Shown here: positions 52,498 to 62,256 of the stretch, one piece after another | Position numbering within the stretch: the stretch's first letter is position 1 | How the letters are laid out: each line of letters begins with the position of its first letter | Assembly: GCA_013399115.1 (NCBI GenBank) | Contig: VXAA01003000.1 | Span: forward strand, 184,428-248,427 | Length of the DNA: 64,000 nucleotides | Reading direction: 5' to 3' | Source of the DNA: Anseranas semipalmata | Lineage: Eukaryota; Chordata; Aves; Anseriformes; Anseranatidae | The notes under the pieces: model-generated | What the model saw: the letters and a program-made list of their open reading frames with translations, nothing else | The model's database searches: none | What the model was told of the DNA's origin: nothing | Made by a program: the position numbers and the translations under genes

Positions 52498-52950
52498 GAG
52501 AGCCACGTAACCCATGAGAAGAAATGGATATGCCCAGTCCCAGGGGTGCAGTACTTGACCCCTATCCTGTGGAATGCCAGGGTGGCTACAGTCTGCTGAT
52601 CCCTCAGTTCTCAAAAACTCACTGAATAACTTCAGGTTCAAAACCATCTCTGTATGTGACTTTACCAGTTCTGGCTAAGAATTTTATTACTCTCAGAGCT
52701 TCTTGGTTCCTTCCTGGACAAAATTCCAACCATTTTGTAAAGTAGTTGGTTGCTGATAGTAAATATCGATTGCATACTTCTGCCTCAAGCAAAGGCTTAC
52801 ACACATCAAAAACAAAACAGAACAAAACCATGATCTGCTGAAGATCCCATGAGATATGGCTGCACAAGGGCTTCTCTTGTCTTACACAGATCCTTTCCTG
52901 TAGCACAAACTTCACCTATCCTGTGTCAATGCTCTTTACCCTGCCTGCAT
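52498..52950 (-). pseudogene. Decayed Ty3/gypsy-type integrase core
   Basis: Three minus-strand pieces in different frames line up in the order of a Ty3/gypsy integrase. First, about 52811-52910 reads CATGKDLCKTREALVQPYLM, like the end of the zinc-binding region and the linker. Second, 52676-52810 reads FDVCKPLLEAEVCNRYLL and then NYFTKWLEFCPGRNQEALRV. This is the conserved start of the catalytic core, and its D fits the first catalytic Asp. DGFEPEVIQ follows at 52622-52648, near the second Asp region. Third, 52498-52593 in another frame gives SHPGIPQDRGQV, like the HPQ-GQ region, but the expected catalytic Glu is not there. At least two frameshifts and stop codons make it non-functional. No RT, gag or LTR was recognised nearby. 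It could be an old element or a decayed domesticated integrase gene. Confidence 0.6.
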
Positions 52951-55900
52951 CTTACACAATCCATTATGTGAAAGGGAAATCACTATATAACTGCATCAAA
53001 TTTACTGTTACTGGGTTTTTTTAAACCAGGATGATGAGGGGCGCTGAAGGACAGGGTGATGTTAGGTCACTTCCTACTTTGAAGGGAGACATTTTCATCT
53101 CTTTGAACTTCACAGTTTTCTTATAGATGATCATTTATGAAATCTTCTGTCTCACTTTTTTCTTTTTGGAAGTGTCATAGTTCTCTTTTATAACAGAAGT
53201 AAAATGTTGGTATGGATCAAAACTATTGCCCAAACAGGTAAGAGTCCATAACTTGTGAGGGCTTTGATAGCTGAAATCTCAAATTCATTTCTAAACCTGA
53301 ACTTTAAAACCAGACTTGGCTGATGGCTGCTTTTTCTTTTTTCCTTTGCTAGAACACTATCGCAATATACAATTTATTATGTACTCTTCTTCCAGTTCTG
53401 CAGGGACACTTTACCATAGCAAACTATTTGCCTACAAACTATTTGCTCAATCTGTTCACATAAAAGTCCTCTTTCCTGACATTTATGACACAATAGCAAA
53501 GAAATCCAAACAGCTCCTAGATCATCCACCGCCCTAGCTATCCAGAGATTATTGCTCAAACTTCAGCAGTCCATTTTCCAAGTTTCCATAATTTCCCCAG
53601 ATTTGAACAGCTGCACAACTCCATATTCTGCACCTGAGACTAATTGGAGGCTTCTTTTGGTTCCCTTATTCTCTAGCACTGCTCTGCATGACCCATCTCA
53701 TTGCAGTCGTGCCACATTTGAGCCAGCACCCTCATTCCCGTACAATTCCCATGTGTTGCTGTATCCCAGTCCTCAAATTCTCATTCTCATTTTAGTGTGC
53801 CTCACGTGTGCCACGTTTGCCCATCGTATTGGGGTACAGTTCCTTAAAGTGGCTGAGTGGCCTCCCCTAAGCTCTTGGGTGTTCTGCTGCAAACAGCTTC
53901 AGCCTCATAAAAGTCCTATCATGTCCTTTTTGTTTCTCACTACACCTAATTGATCCATTTGCCTCAAGTTTCTGTATCATTACCAATTTCCATGGGTTTA
54001 CCAAGCAAATATAGTGCTTTTTGAAAGTCTTTAAAAATATCACAGTCCAGTTTTACATCCTCCTTTCCCTCATGTTTATTCATCAGGAAGTTGCACTTGT
54101 CAAGCTTCTGATGATGGGCTGCCGTCTGAGCAGGCTCTCCTTTCACTTCCACTGAGCTACTACAGGGATTCATCAATGCATTGCCCACACCACGGAGCCT
54201 CTCTCACCTTCTTCTCACACTCTCTGCTCTGAAAGGCAAAATCTAGCTCAATACCTAGTAGCTGTCCAGAGTCTATTTATCCCGGAAACCCTTGCTAAAT
54301 AAAGGCGTGATCTCTCTCTTGCACTTATGCATGCGCTCCCTCACTCTCTCCAAAGGTTGCAAGCATTAGAAGAGACCTAGTCCCTTGGGAGAGGATTTCC
54401 TGTGATGACAAGTATCTCACTCCCCTGAAGAGATCAGCAGCTACGTATAATTGTTTTAAGTCAAGTGTATCTAGCGTGCACATCAGTCTCACCATGTCTG
54501 GAGCTGCTGTTGCAACATCTGGCGCAGTGCACCTTGTCAGCCACACAAGAGATCGAGGCAGCTGCAATACAGAATCCTTGCATGTCTTCAGCCTTTGGGG
54601 GATAAGCAAGGGTCCAGACACTTCAACTGTCTCAGGGGTTAGTAAAGAAATTCCTGGGGAGCAGATCCTCCCCTGGCACTACTTCCTCAGGGGTAAGACC
54701 CACAGAAAAGCTACCTGTTCCTGGGGTCCAAACAGAGCTCCCAGAGTTTCACTCTTCCAGAGTTTTAGGGTAGAAGCAAAACTTCTGGTTTATGTATTCT
54801 CATCAAGAACATAGATAATGTATGCTACCCCATGTGTGCAAAAACGTGAGGAGATGCATGCACATAATTTTTCTGTTTTTTTTTTCCTCCCAGATTTACT
54901 TGAATTCAAAGGACAAACATCTTCTTGGAACAGCTTTTGTCACTCGCCCCTTGGCTCATGCACCCTTTTGGGCATCCTTGGTAATTCATGTGCATTCAAC
55001 AGTGCTGGGAGTTCCCTATCTTCAGGATTTCCTCCTGCAGGCTGTTCCTCAGCTATAAAAACTGACTAAGGTTTAAAATGATTCAAGAGGGTACATTCTC
55101 TGTCCTCTGTCAGATCAGATCTGATTCACCCTATCTGATGACAGTACCCCTGCCAGGTGACAGCATTGCCAAACCAAGTTATGCACTGATGAACCAGTTT
55201 GACTTGATGCGATTGCAATGGCATCACTAATTATTGTTGCAAGCTCTGTGCCAGGTCCTCCTAGGAACGTTAGTCCAAGCCAGAGGAAGAACACAAAGAT
55301 CAGCATTCTGATAAAATGGAATTTTCTATTTCATACAAATGTACAGGATCTATAACCCATAAACTGTTCTTAGACAGTTTCCCCAAATCACCATGTCTGC
55401 TGTGGACACCACCTGCCTCCAGCATAACAAAATATTATATTATTTATTGTCTTGTATGTCCCAAATAATATATCTCACCTGTCTCACTATAGTGCACTGG
55501 ATATTAATGTGCCACAAATACAGTGCAAAGAAGGATCCAGCAGAAAAAATGTTCAGTACCATGGAAGCACCCTATCCTCCCACAACATCAAGAAGCATTT
55601 AATAAGAGAGCAGTGACTTATTTCTGTTACCCATGGCACTAGCACTTTAGGATATTGTTTTAAATTAATGCATCTTCTCAGAACACAGAAAAATAAAGAC
55701 TGAATTTTCTAGTTTACTCCTGTTCCACATATCTCATTTTATACGTAACCCCTTGTGTGTTAGAGTCAAGTGAAATGTTCTAAAGAAAGGTTTGGATGTT
55801 TACTTCCTTTTAGCAGTTAAGTTCTCTATCAGGAACTTTAAATACACCCAAAGCTTCCAAAAAGCAACTCACCCAAATTAGAGGTTGGTTTCAAATCTTG

Positions 55901-56102
55901 TATCTGGCCCCATTCTCAGAAGCAGCCAGCCCCTTACATGCAGTTCTTTCCTAGAATTCCTCTTTGCAAGTTTGGGTGCTTAGGACCTGCTATAATTTCA
56001 CTGTTTCTGTGAGGGACTGCTATCTGAATGGGGGCATCATAAAAAAATAATGTAGTAGGAAATATAACCTGGTATAAGAAGAGATCCTTCTAGCATTTCT
56101 AT
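52951..56102. other. No gene supported
   Basis: Two exon-like signals are present: 53197-53237 (TAACAG acceptor, GTAAGA donor) and a strong polypyrimidine acceptor ending at about 54893 without a clear donor. Neither is enough for a gene call. No retroelement RT or gag was seen upstream of the integrase relic. Confidence 0.5.
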
Positions 56103-56109
56103 TTGTTGT

Positions 56110-56147
<38 letters not shown>

Positions 56148-56157
56148 TTGTTTTGTT
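56103..56157. repeat. Interrupted (TTG/CTG)n, i.e. (CAA/CAG)n on the minus strand
   Basis: About sixteen triplets mixing TTG and CTG. On the minus strand this reads CAG and CAA blocks, which could spell polyglutamine. In that frame TAA stops occur immediately upstream and no splice acceptor lies between, so it is called a microsatellite. Confidence 0.9.
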
Positions 56158-59100
56158 TATTATTATTCACCCCTCTTGCAGTTATCAGCTTGCACTTTAA
56201 AAAGACCACAGTTCAGATCCCTGACTCTTGAGAAACTGAGCTTTGCCCTTTGTTCAGATCCTTCCTCTGGCCTGGGCATTTGTGGCCTGGAGCTGACCCC
56301 CCCTCCCAGGCTTCCCTGAATGGCCTCCAGATTTGTATGCTGATGTGAACAAACACTCCAAAGCTTGCAGTTTTTCTTGCACCTTATTGCCAGGTGCCAG
56401 CAAACCATCACTAAGCTGCTGCCGAAGGACAACCATGAAAAATTGCACCACTGAGGCAACAGGAAAGTACTTCATGATTTTCCTTCCATTGACTTTAACA
56501 GACACAGCTTTCAGCTCAGCAGCCCAAGGTAACTGAGAGAAAATGTTTTTTCATTCAAACAATAAAATCCAATTTGCCCAGTCAGGCTGCCAGAGCTCTA
56601 TAAGCCTGTGCAATCGCATGCTCCCTTCTCACCTGCGCCTGTCAGCAAGTAGCTCGCTTCTCAGTGTGGATACTGAATTTTTCTGTGTCTAGTCTGTGTA
56701 ACATAGCGGATATTTTTATGGGATTATTTTTATATCATTTCTGATCCTAATGCTTCAGACTGCTCTACAATCATTAGAAAATTGAAGCTTTCTGCGACAC
56801 TGTGAGTTTGCAACACTGAGAGTTATGATAGCAACCATCATCACAATATTATATTTGGTGAGATGGAAACAAATAGATTTTAAGTGACTTTCTGACAAGG
56901 AAAGTCATGAGAATAAAGCCATATATAGTTAGCTGAAGCCATGTATAGCATAAGGACATATTATATTTGCTCCACAAAAGTACAGATCTGGTTTTGGTTG
57001 CCAAAATGATAAGTTTTGTACCCACCTGAGAACCTCAGAAAGTCAAAGCAAAACTCAGCTCAAGGCAGCTTTTTTCACCAGCTGCTCATCAAAATCATGC
57101 ACAATTAAGAGCCAAATCCTGTGCTGAATTACATCAAGATAGTTCTGTTACAGGATTTCCACCAGCAGATACGAGGCTCTCTGGGGGGCTGCACAGGAGC
57201 TGAGTGCTCCCAAGCTCTCTGTGGGCTCACATCTCCCTGCAGGGCCAGGAAGCATGCTCAGCTAGGAAATTTGGCCTCCAGCATACAGTAGAGGGTTATC
57301 TAACCCCAAAGCATGGAAACAACCACCAGGTTTCCTGCGCTATAGCAATAGGGTTACCCATTCCACTGCCACAAGTGTTGTACTTGGAAGGATGCACTGT
57401 CTGAAACAAAATCTTGGCCAAAGAGGCAGACACAATCTTTGACTGAAAGAGCGTACAAGTTAAGGCACAGACCATACAATGATTTTAAATATGTTTAGTC
57501 AATGGGGCCTCTCTGGGTGTGTAAAGTTAAGCACATACCTCCAGCTTTGTAGGATCAACCCCCCTGAAATTTCTCTCTGTGGGAGTTTGGTACAGAGACA
57601 CAGTTTTTCCATCCTCTCGGCCTTTTCTTCTTATGGAGCATTTGCACACAAAACCTCCCACAGCTCTTCCTGAGGTAGGAAGCCTTTGGAGGGCATGCTG
57701 CAGAGCTCGTTTTTTACTTCACAACATGCAAGGCAAGTACGATTAATGCACAGAAAGTAAACCCTTTCCCCCAGGAGCTGGGAGCTCCTTTTCTGGCACT
57801 CCCAGCTCTTAGCAAGCACCATGCATTAGTCACAAGCATGAACTCCCCAACCCCCAGCCCAACAGGGGTGCATTTAATGCTACATAGCGCAGCCCTTATT
57901 CATGTTAATAAACACCCGCTCACTTAAGTAATCCCATTGATGTCATCAGCATGAGCAAGAATTGCAAAATCTAGCTGTCTTTAAGTAGCACTGTGTGCTA
58001 TAGGGGTGGTTTATCCATCGAGATGGCACAACCTGTCTAGTCATCTAACTGGGCTCCAGATTCCCCACCAAGGTGACAGATTCTGGTTCACCCCAGGGGC
58101 CATGCAGTCTCCTGAGCTTCCCTTCACCTTCCCAGAGGACTTCTGAGCATGCAAAGCAACAGCCTCTCTTAGCCTCCTTAGCCTCAGTCCCCTGGTATCA
58201 CCTTCAAAATTACTGACAGCCAAGTCTCCTCTATCAATAGAATTCCAGACATCAGCATAAACCAGGTGCAAAAGAAGGAAATAACATTTCAACTCAGATA
58301 TGCAATCTGAATTCCTAAAATGCAAAGGATTGCATGTATGGTGTAATGCAAGCCCTGGGAGGTAGTGTTTGCCTGTAGTTCGACTTTTCACTGAGATAAG
58401 GAGGGAGGAAGCATACCTCCGAGTTATGAGCTGAGCCGGTTCCCCCTCTTCAGCTGAGCCAGGCTGCTCACATGTCAGAGTAACTCGGTAGGAGCTTAAA
58501 CAACAGAAGGAGAGGCTGGAGCTGGTATGACTACGTGGCTGGATAGTTTGGGTGGGCTATGGCCATGGACAACTGCAAAGGCATTTCCACTGATAGAGGC
58601 AGGTGACACACTAAGCTTTGTGGACCAAAAAACATCAGATGCTGTGAGATCCAATAACCACTTAATACAGTAGTCTTTTTCTAAGTATATAAAAAGCCTG
58701 GCAAGAAAAGGGCAGTGTTTCAAGCTGTGCTTCAAGTGCTGAGCTTCCCAGGTGGAGGACATTAGCAAAGCCCCGGGCAGCTCTTGTACTTCCTGCTGGA
58801 AGAGGCCACTGCCTAAAGCGGATGCCTTGCAAGATCTCCAAGGACCTCACCCACCACCCAGCAGGGCTCCACCTGTGAGAACATGCAGCAGGGCTGAGCT
58901 GTGTGACAGCCCTGGCCCGTGCAAACACCCCTGCAGTGGAGGAGTGTTGGACATGGATGCAGGGAGAGCCGGGGCGGGAGGACACTTGCAGCAGGGCACC
59001 ACCTTCCAGTGGGGGTTCACTCTGTGCTCTTGTTCTGGCATCCACCACTGGGTAGGATTGATTTGTAGCCTAGCCCACAGCCTGCTGCTCGCACCTACAC

Positions 59101-59514
59101 AGCTTGCATGGGGTGGTTTGTGTCACTGTGCGAGTATATGTGACAGTTTTCCTCTACAGGACTTGAGACTGTAAGACATTATTTCCTTTGTGACTAGGGC
59201 TACCCAGGCTCTGCCCAGCAGAGAGCCCCAGAGCATCTGTCTTACCTTTGTAAGAGGGGATTTTATGTGGGAAGAAGATCTTGCTGACTTAATCTCTGAC
59301 AAAGTTCTTGACATCCTGCCTGGTAAACAGGGAGCAAAGAGCTGAAGGAGTTAGGAGAGAGAGACAACAGGAACAGGGTGAATCATGGACACAGGGCTCT
59401 GGCGGAAAGAAAATAGTATCTAGGGCTCAAGAGTCAGACTCTTAGAAACACGTGGGCCTCTGTGCTAAAAGCACACATTCGCTGTGGGTGCACAAGGCAG
59501 CAACGGGTGCACAG
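56158..59514. other. No gene supported
   Basis: A short palindromic repeat remnant lies at 57109-57160. GC-rich sequence at 58790-59040 leaves frames of 128-140 codons open on both strands without recognisable domains. Confidence 0.55.
57109..57160. repeat. Remnant of an ancient palindromic repeat
   Basis: GAGCCAAATCCTGTGCTGAATT starts the element, and AAATCCTGT (57114-57122) is exactly inverted as ACAGGATTT (57150-57158). This resembles old amniote repeats with GGGCCAAATCCTG-like ends. Family assignment is tentative. Confidence 0.4.
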
Positions 59515-59960
59515 ACACGTCGTTCTTTTTGTGGTTGCAGAGAGCCCTTTACAAGCAGCGACGCCAGCAGCCTGCGGGCAAAGAGCTGGCGGCACTACTG
59601 ATGGTGCAGAAATGCCCCCCATCTGCCCGCACCCTCTGCGATTCACCGCTCCCCTGTTTACCGTTGCCTCGCTGCAGGCAGCCGGAGCTCTTGGCAGAAG
59701 ATGGTCCCTGACGGCTCCTCAACCACCGTGGTTGTCGCTTTCTTGGCACCCAGGCCGGCCTGCGCGCCTGCAGGCACACGCCCGCGCAATGTCCTTGCGG
59801 ATACACACAGGGGGTGGTGGCGAGGCATCCACGGGGCCTCTTCCTGTGTGAGGACATGCTCCCGCCAGCCTGCTTTTCCACAGGGCTCGGAGGACAAAAT
59901 GAAGGCCGGCCCCATGCGTCAGAAGTAGCCCTGCGCTGTGTGCCTGAAGACCACTTCGGG
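59515..59960. promoter_or_regulatory. CpG-island-like segment
   Basis: By eye about 30 CpG occur in roughly 440 bases, for example GCAGCGACGCC, TGCGCGCCTGCAGG and CACGCCCGCGCAATG. This is the densest CpG cluster of the window and is typical of a promoter or first exon. Frames of 129 codons (plus, 59462-59851) and 141 codons (minus, 59549-59974) cross it; no domain was recognised in either. No TATA box or initiator can be assigned. Confidence 0.55.
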
Positions 59961-60873
59961 GACCCAGGAGTCAAAGCTCATGTAGGCCCATGTTAAGACA
60001 CATACTCAAACCAGGAGAGAAACAAGTAGCTCTGGAAGTCCTGTTTTAATAAGTCACAAGGACAAAATAACTTTTGTAAGGTATTAACCAGCGACAGGAG
60101 CAGAGTGAGTGGACCTATGCCATCTAAGGGCTTTGAAACAGACAGTCCGTGCTGGAAAAAAATGTTCACTAATATGCACATGTAAATTTTTCACAACGAG
60201 GTGGAAACATCAGAAATAACAATATCGGCATCTGCCTGAGGACAGTTGCTACCTTCTTATAACTATATTTTTTTGCATCTGGTTCCATTTATGACTCATA
60301 CTTCCCAAACAAGCCATATGTTGCTGCAGAAGGCCTTTAACTTTGCTCGATTCGTATTGAGCTGTGTTCCTGGCTGTCAGCCAAGTAAATGTAATAAAAC
60401 CACTTTTTCCATCAAAAATAAAAATGAAATCCCATTTGCAGTGAGATTTAATTAGCAGCCAGTAAGTCATTTTGGTGTTGAAAGCATGCACACTCATGTT
60501 TTGTTATAGCCTGATTTGCACCTTCAAACTCCATTGTAGCATTTCAGGAGTTACAATACAGAAAGGTCTCCTCTGCCCTCCCCCCATGCCTTTTGCTGCA
60601 GATTCTGTAGCATTTGAAATATGGTGAATTTTTGGAAAATGTCACACCCTCTGAGTTCTTCTCTTTGGATGTCACATTTTGCATCACCTATTTAGAACAT
60701 TGTGACATTGATGATTTTAACACCCCGAACACCAAGCTGACAACAGTAATTTCTGCCGAAATAGGCAGTCTATCAAGAAACTTGTGTATAAAATCAGGAG
60801 CTGGCATTCCATTAAAGCACACAGAATACAGATGACTAAATCGTCGTCACTGCTGATGTTTCTGAAACTAACA
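59961..60873. other. No gene seen; possible conserved non-coding sequence
   Basis: Positions 60245-60540 are AT-rich, with an ATTTAATTAGCAGCC homeodomain-like site at about 60446-60460. Positions 60600-60835 hold a 73-codon frame without recognised motifs. Either could be a conserved element, but this cannot be judged from one genome. Confidence 0.35.
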
Positions 60874-60897
60874 GGGGGGTGGGGTGGGGGTGGCGGG
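60874..60897 (+). other. G-quadruplex motif
   Basis: Four G tracts (6, 4, 5 and 3 G) are separated by loops of 1, 1 and 4 bases on the plus strand. This satisfies the usual G3+N1-7 rule, and short loops favour a stable parallel fold. It lies between two GC-rich blocks. Confidence 0.85.
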
Positions 60898-61139
60898 AAT
60901 CTATCCTACCCATTTAGAATGGTTAGAGACTCACTTCTTTGCTGCCCTTTTTAGTTTAGTGAAATTCTCAGGTAATGTGGATGATGACAACACATTTTTT
61001 GCTCCTGCCCCATATTCCCCCTGGGGAATGGGTAATGTTTGGCACTGCTGGCATTATTTCGAATACCTTAATTTTAAGAAAAACAGCAAACCAAATCATT
61101 GGAGGGTTTAGATTGTCCCCTTTCCTGGAAAATCAGACT

Positions 61140-61560
61140 GTGGGAGCCAGGAAACTTTGCGAGCTCCAGGACACAGCATTTCCAAGTACTCCTCATGGGG
61201 CACCAACCNCCCGCGATGTTCTGCCCCCCGGGGCTGCCCCAGCCAGCGGTACCCCATGAGCGGCTCTCCTGGCACCGGCCAAGCCAGCACACAGCTGTGC
61301 AGTAGCAGCCAGAGAGCAAGCCCAGCCAAAGCTCAGGCTGCTTAAAGCAGCATTAACTCTCCCTTGGATTTCGGCATGGAAATCCAGCGGGTTAGCACAG
61401 GGCAGCGCTCTAGACAGCGGCTGATCCTTCACTCTGAGAGCCTGGCTGCAATCCAGCACTGCAGAGAGACGGCGAAAATGTTTGGTGGGACCCCGCAGAG
61501 CAGGGACAACACGGTGGGGGTGTTATTCCCCTCAGCTCCCCCCTGCTGCCTGCGTTAAGT
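61140..61560. other. GC-rich block with moderate CpG
   Basis: About 15 CpG in 420 bases by eye, with one ambiguous base (N) at 61209. Several overlapping frames are open on both strands; none was recognised. Together with the G-quadruplex upstream it could belong to a promoter region. Confidence 0.4.
61209..61209. other. Single ambiguous base (N)
   Basis: One uncalled base in a C-rich stretch. Confidence 0.99.
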
Positions 61561-61756
61561 GATGGAGCAGGCAGTGGGGCTCTGCTTCAGCATCAGCCAG
61601 CCGCCTTCGCCCCCCCACCCTGAGAGATCAGCTGGATCTGAATCCCTTCTGCTCACAGTAGGATGATAGGAAATACAGATGGAAAAAACTATTAGCCTAT
61701 TTAGCTCATCTTCTGCCAGAGAAAGACAGCTCCCTGCAGCACACCATGCCTTTGCC

Positions 61757-61804
61757 TTTCTTCTTCTTCTTCTTCTTCTTCTTCTTCTTTTTTTTTTTTT
61801 TTTT
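61757..61804. repeat. (TTC)n microsatellite followed by poly-T
   Basis: About eleven TTC units to 61789 and then about 15 T. It is a homopurine/homopyrimidine mirror tract that could form triplex DNA. Confidence 0.95.
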
Positions 61805-62046
61805 AAAAACCCCCCTCTCTACTGACTGCCCAAACAAAACTTCTGAAAGATTTAAGATGAGTCCAAGATGTCTCTCTGCACCAGTCCTGCATTTAACTGT
61901 TAAAATGTAATAAAGAAATCTGAAATGGAGAGGAAAAACTTTGTCACAAAACTGGTCAAAGTCTCCACTTTATCATTTTCATTTTTCCTGGCAGCAAAAT
62001 GGGGCAGGCTATTTAAGCCATGAAAATTTGCTTGTTATTTCATTCA

Positions 62047-62077
62047 TTTTTTTTTTTTTCTTTCTTTCTTTCTTTCT
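62047..62077. repeat. Poly-T followed by (CTTT)n
   Basis: About 13 T followed by four to five CTTT units. Confidence 0.9.
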
Positions 62078-62177
62078 GGCTAAATATGGATGTTGTGGAG
62101 GGAAGGAAGATTGTGAGAAATAACAAATGGAAGTGAAGTGCCAGACGTCATTAAGTTAGTCATTAAGAAGTTTCTAA

Positions 62178-62256
62178 GGGCCAGATTTTCCAACGTGCCC
62201 AGAATCCAGCAATTTCTGCCGAGAACAAGTGCTCAGCACTTTTGAAAAATCTGACC
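62178..62256. repeat. Ancient palindromic repeat with GGCCAGATTTTC ends
   Basis: The left arm GGCCAGATTTTCCAACGTGC (about 62179-62198) is mirrored by GCACTTTTGAAAAATCTGACC written across 62235-62255 in its two halves, with few mismatches and about 37 bases between. The GGGCCAGATTTTC terminus and a GTGCTCAGCAC core are typical of old palindromic amniote repeats, probably relics of non-autonomous DNA transposons. Confidence 0.55.

Noticed and set aside
59462..59974. 129- and 141-codon frames on opposite strands
   Set aside because: Both strands being open points to base composition and not to a gene.
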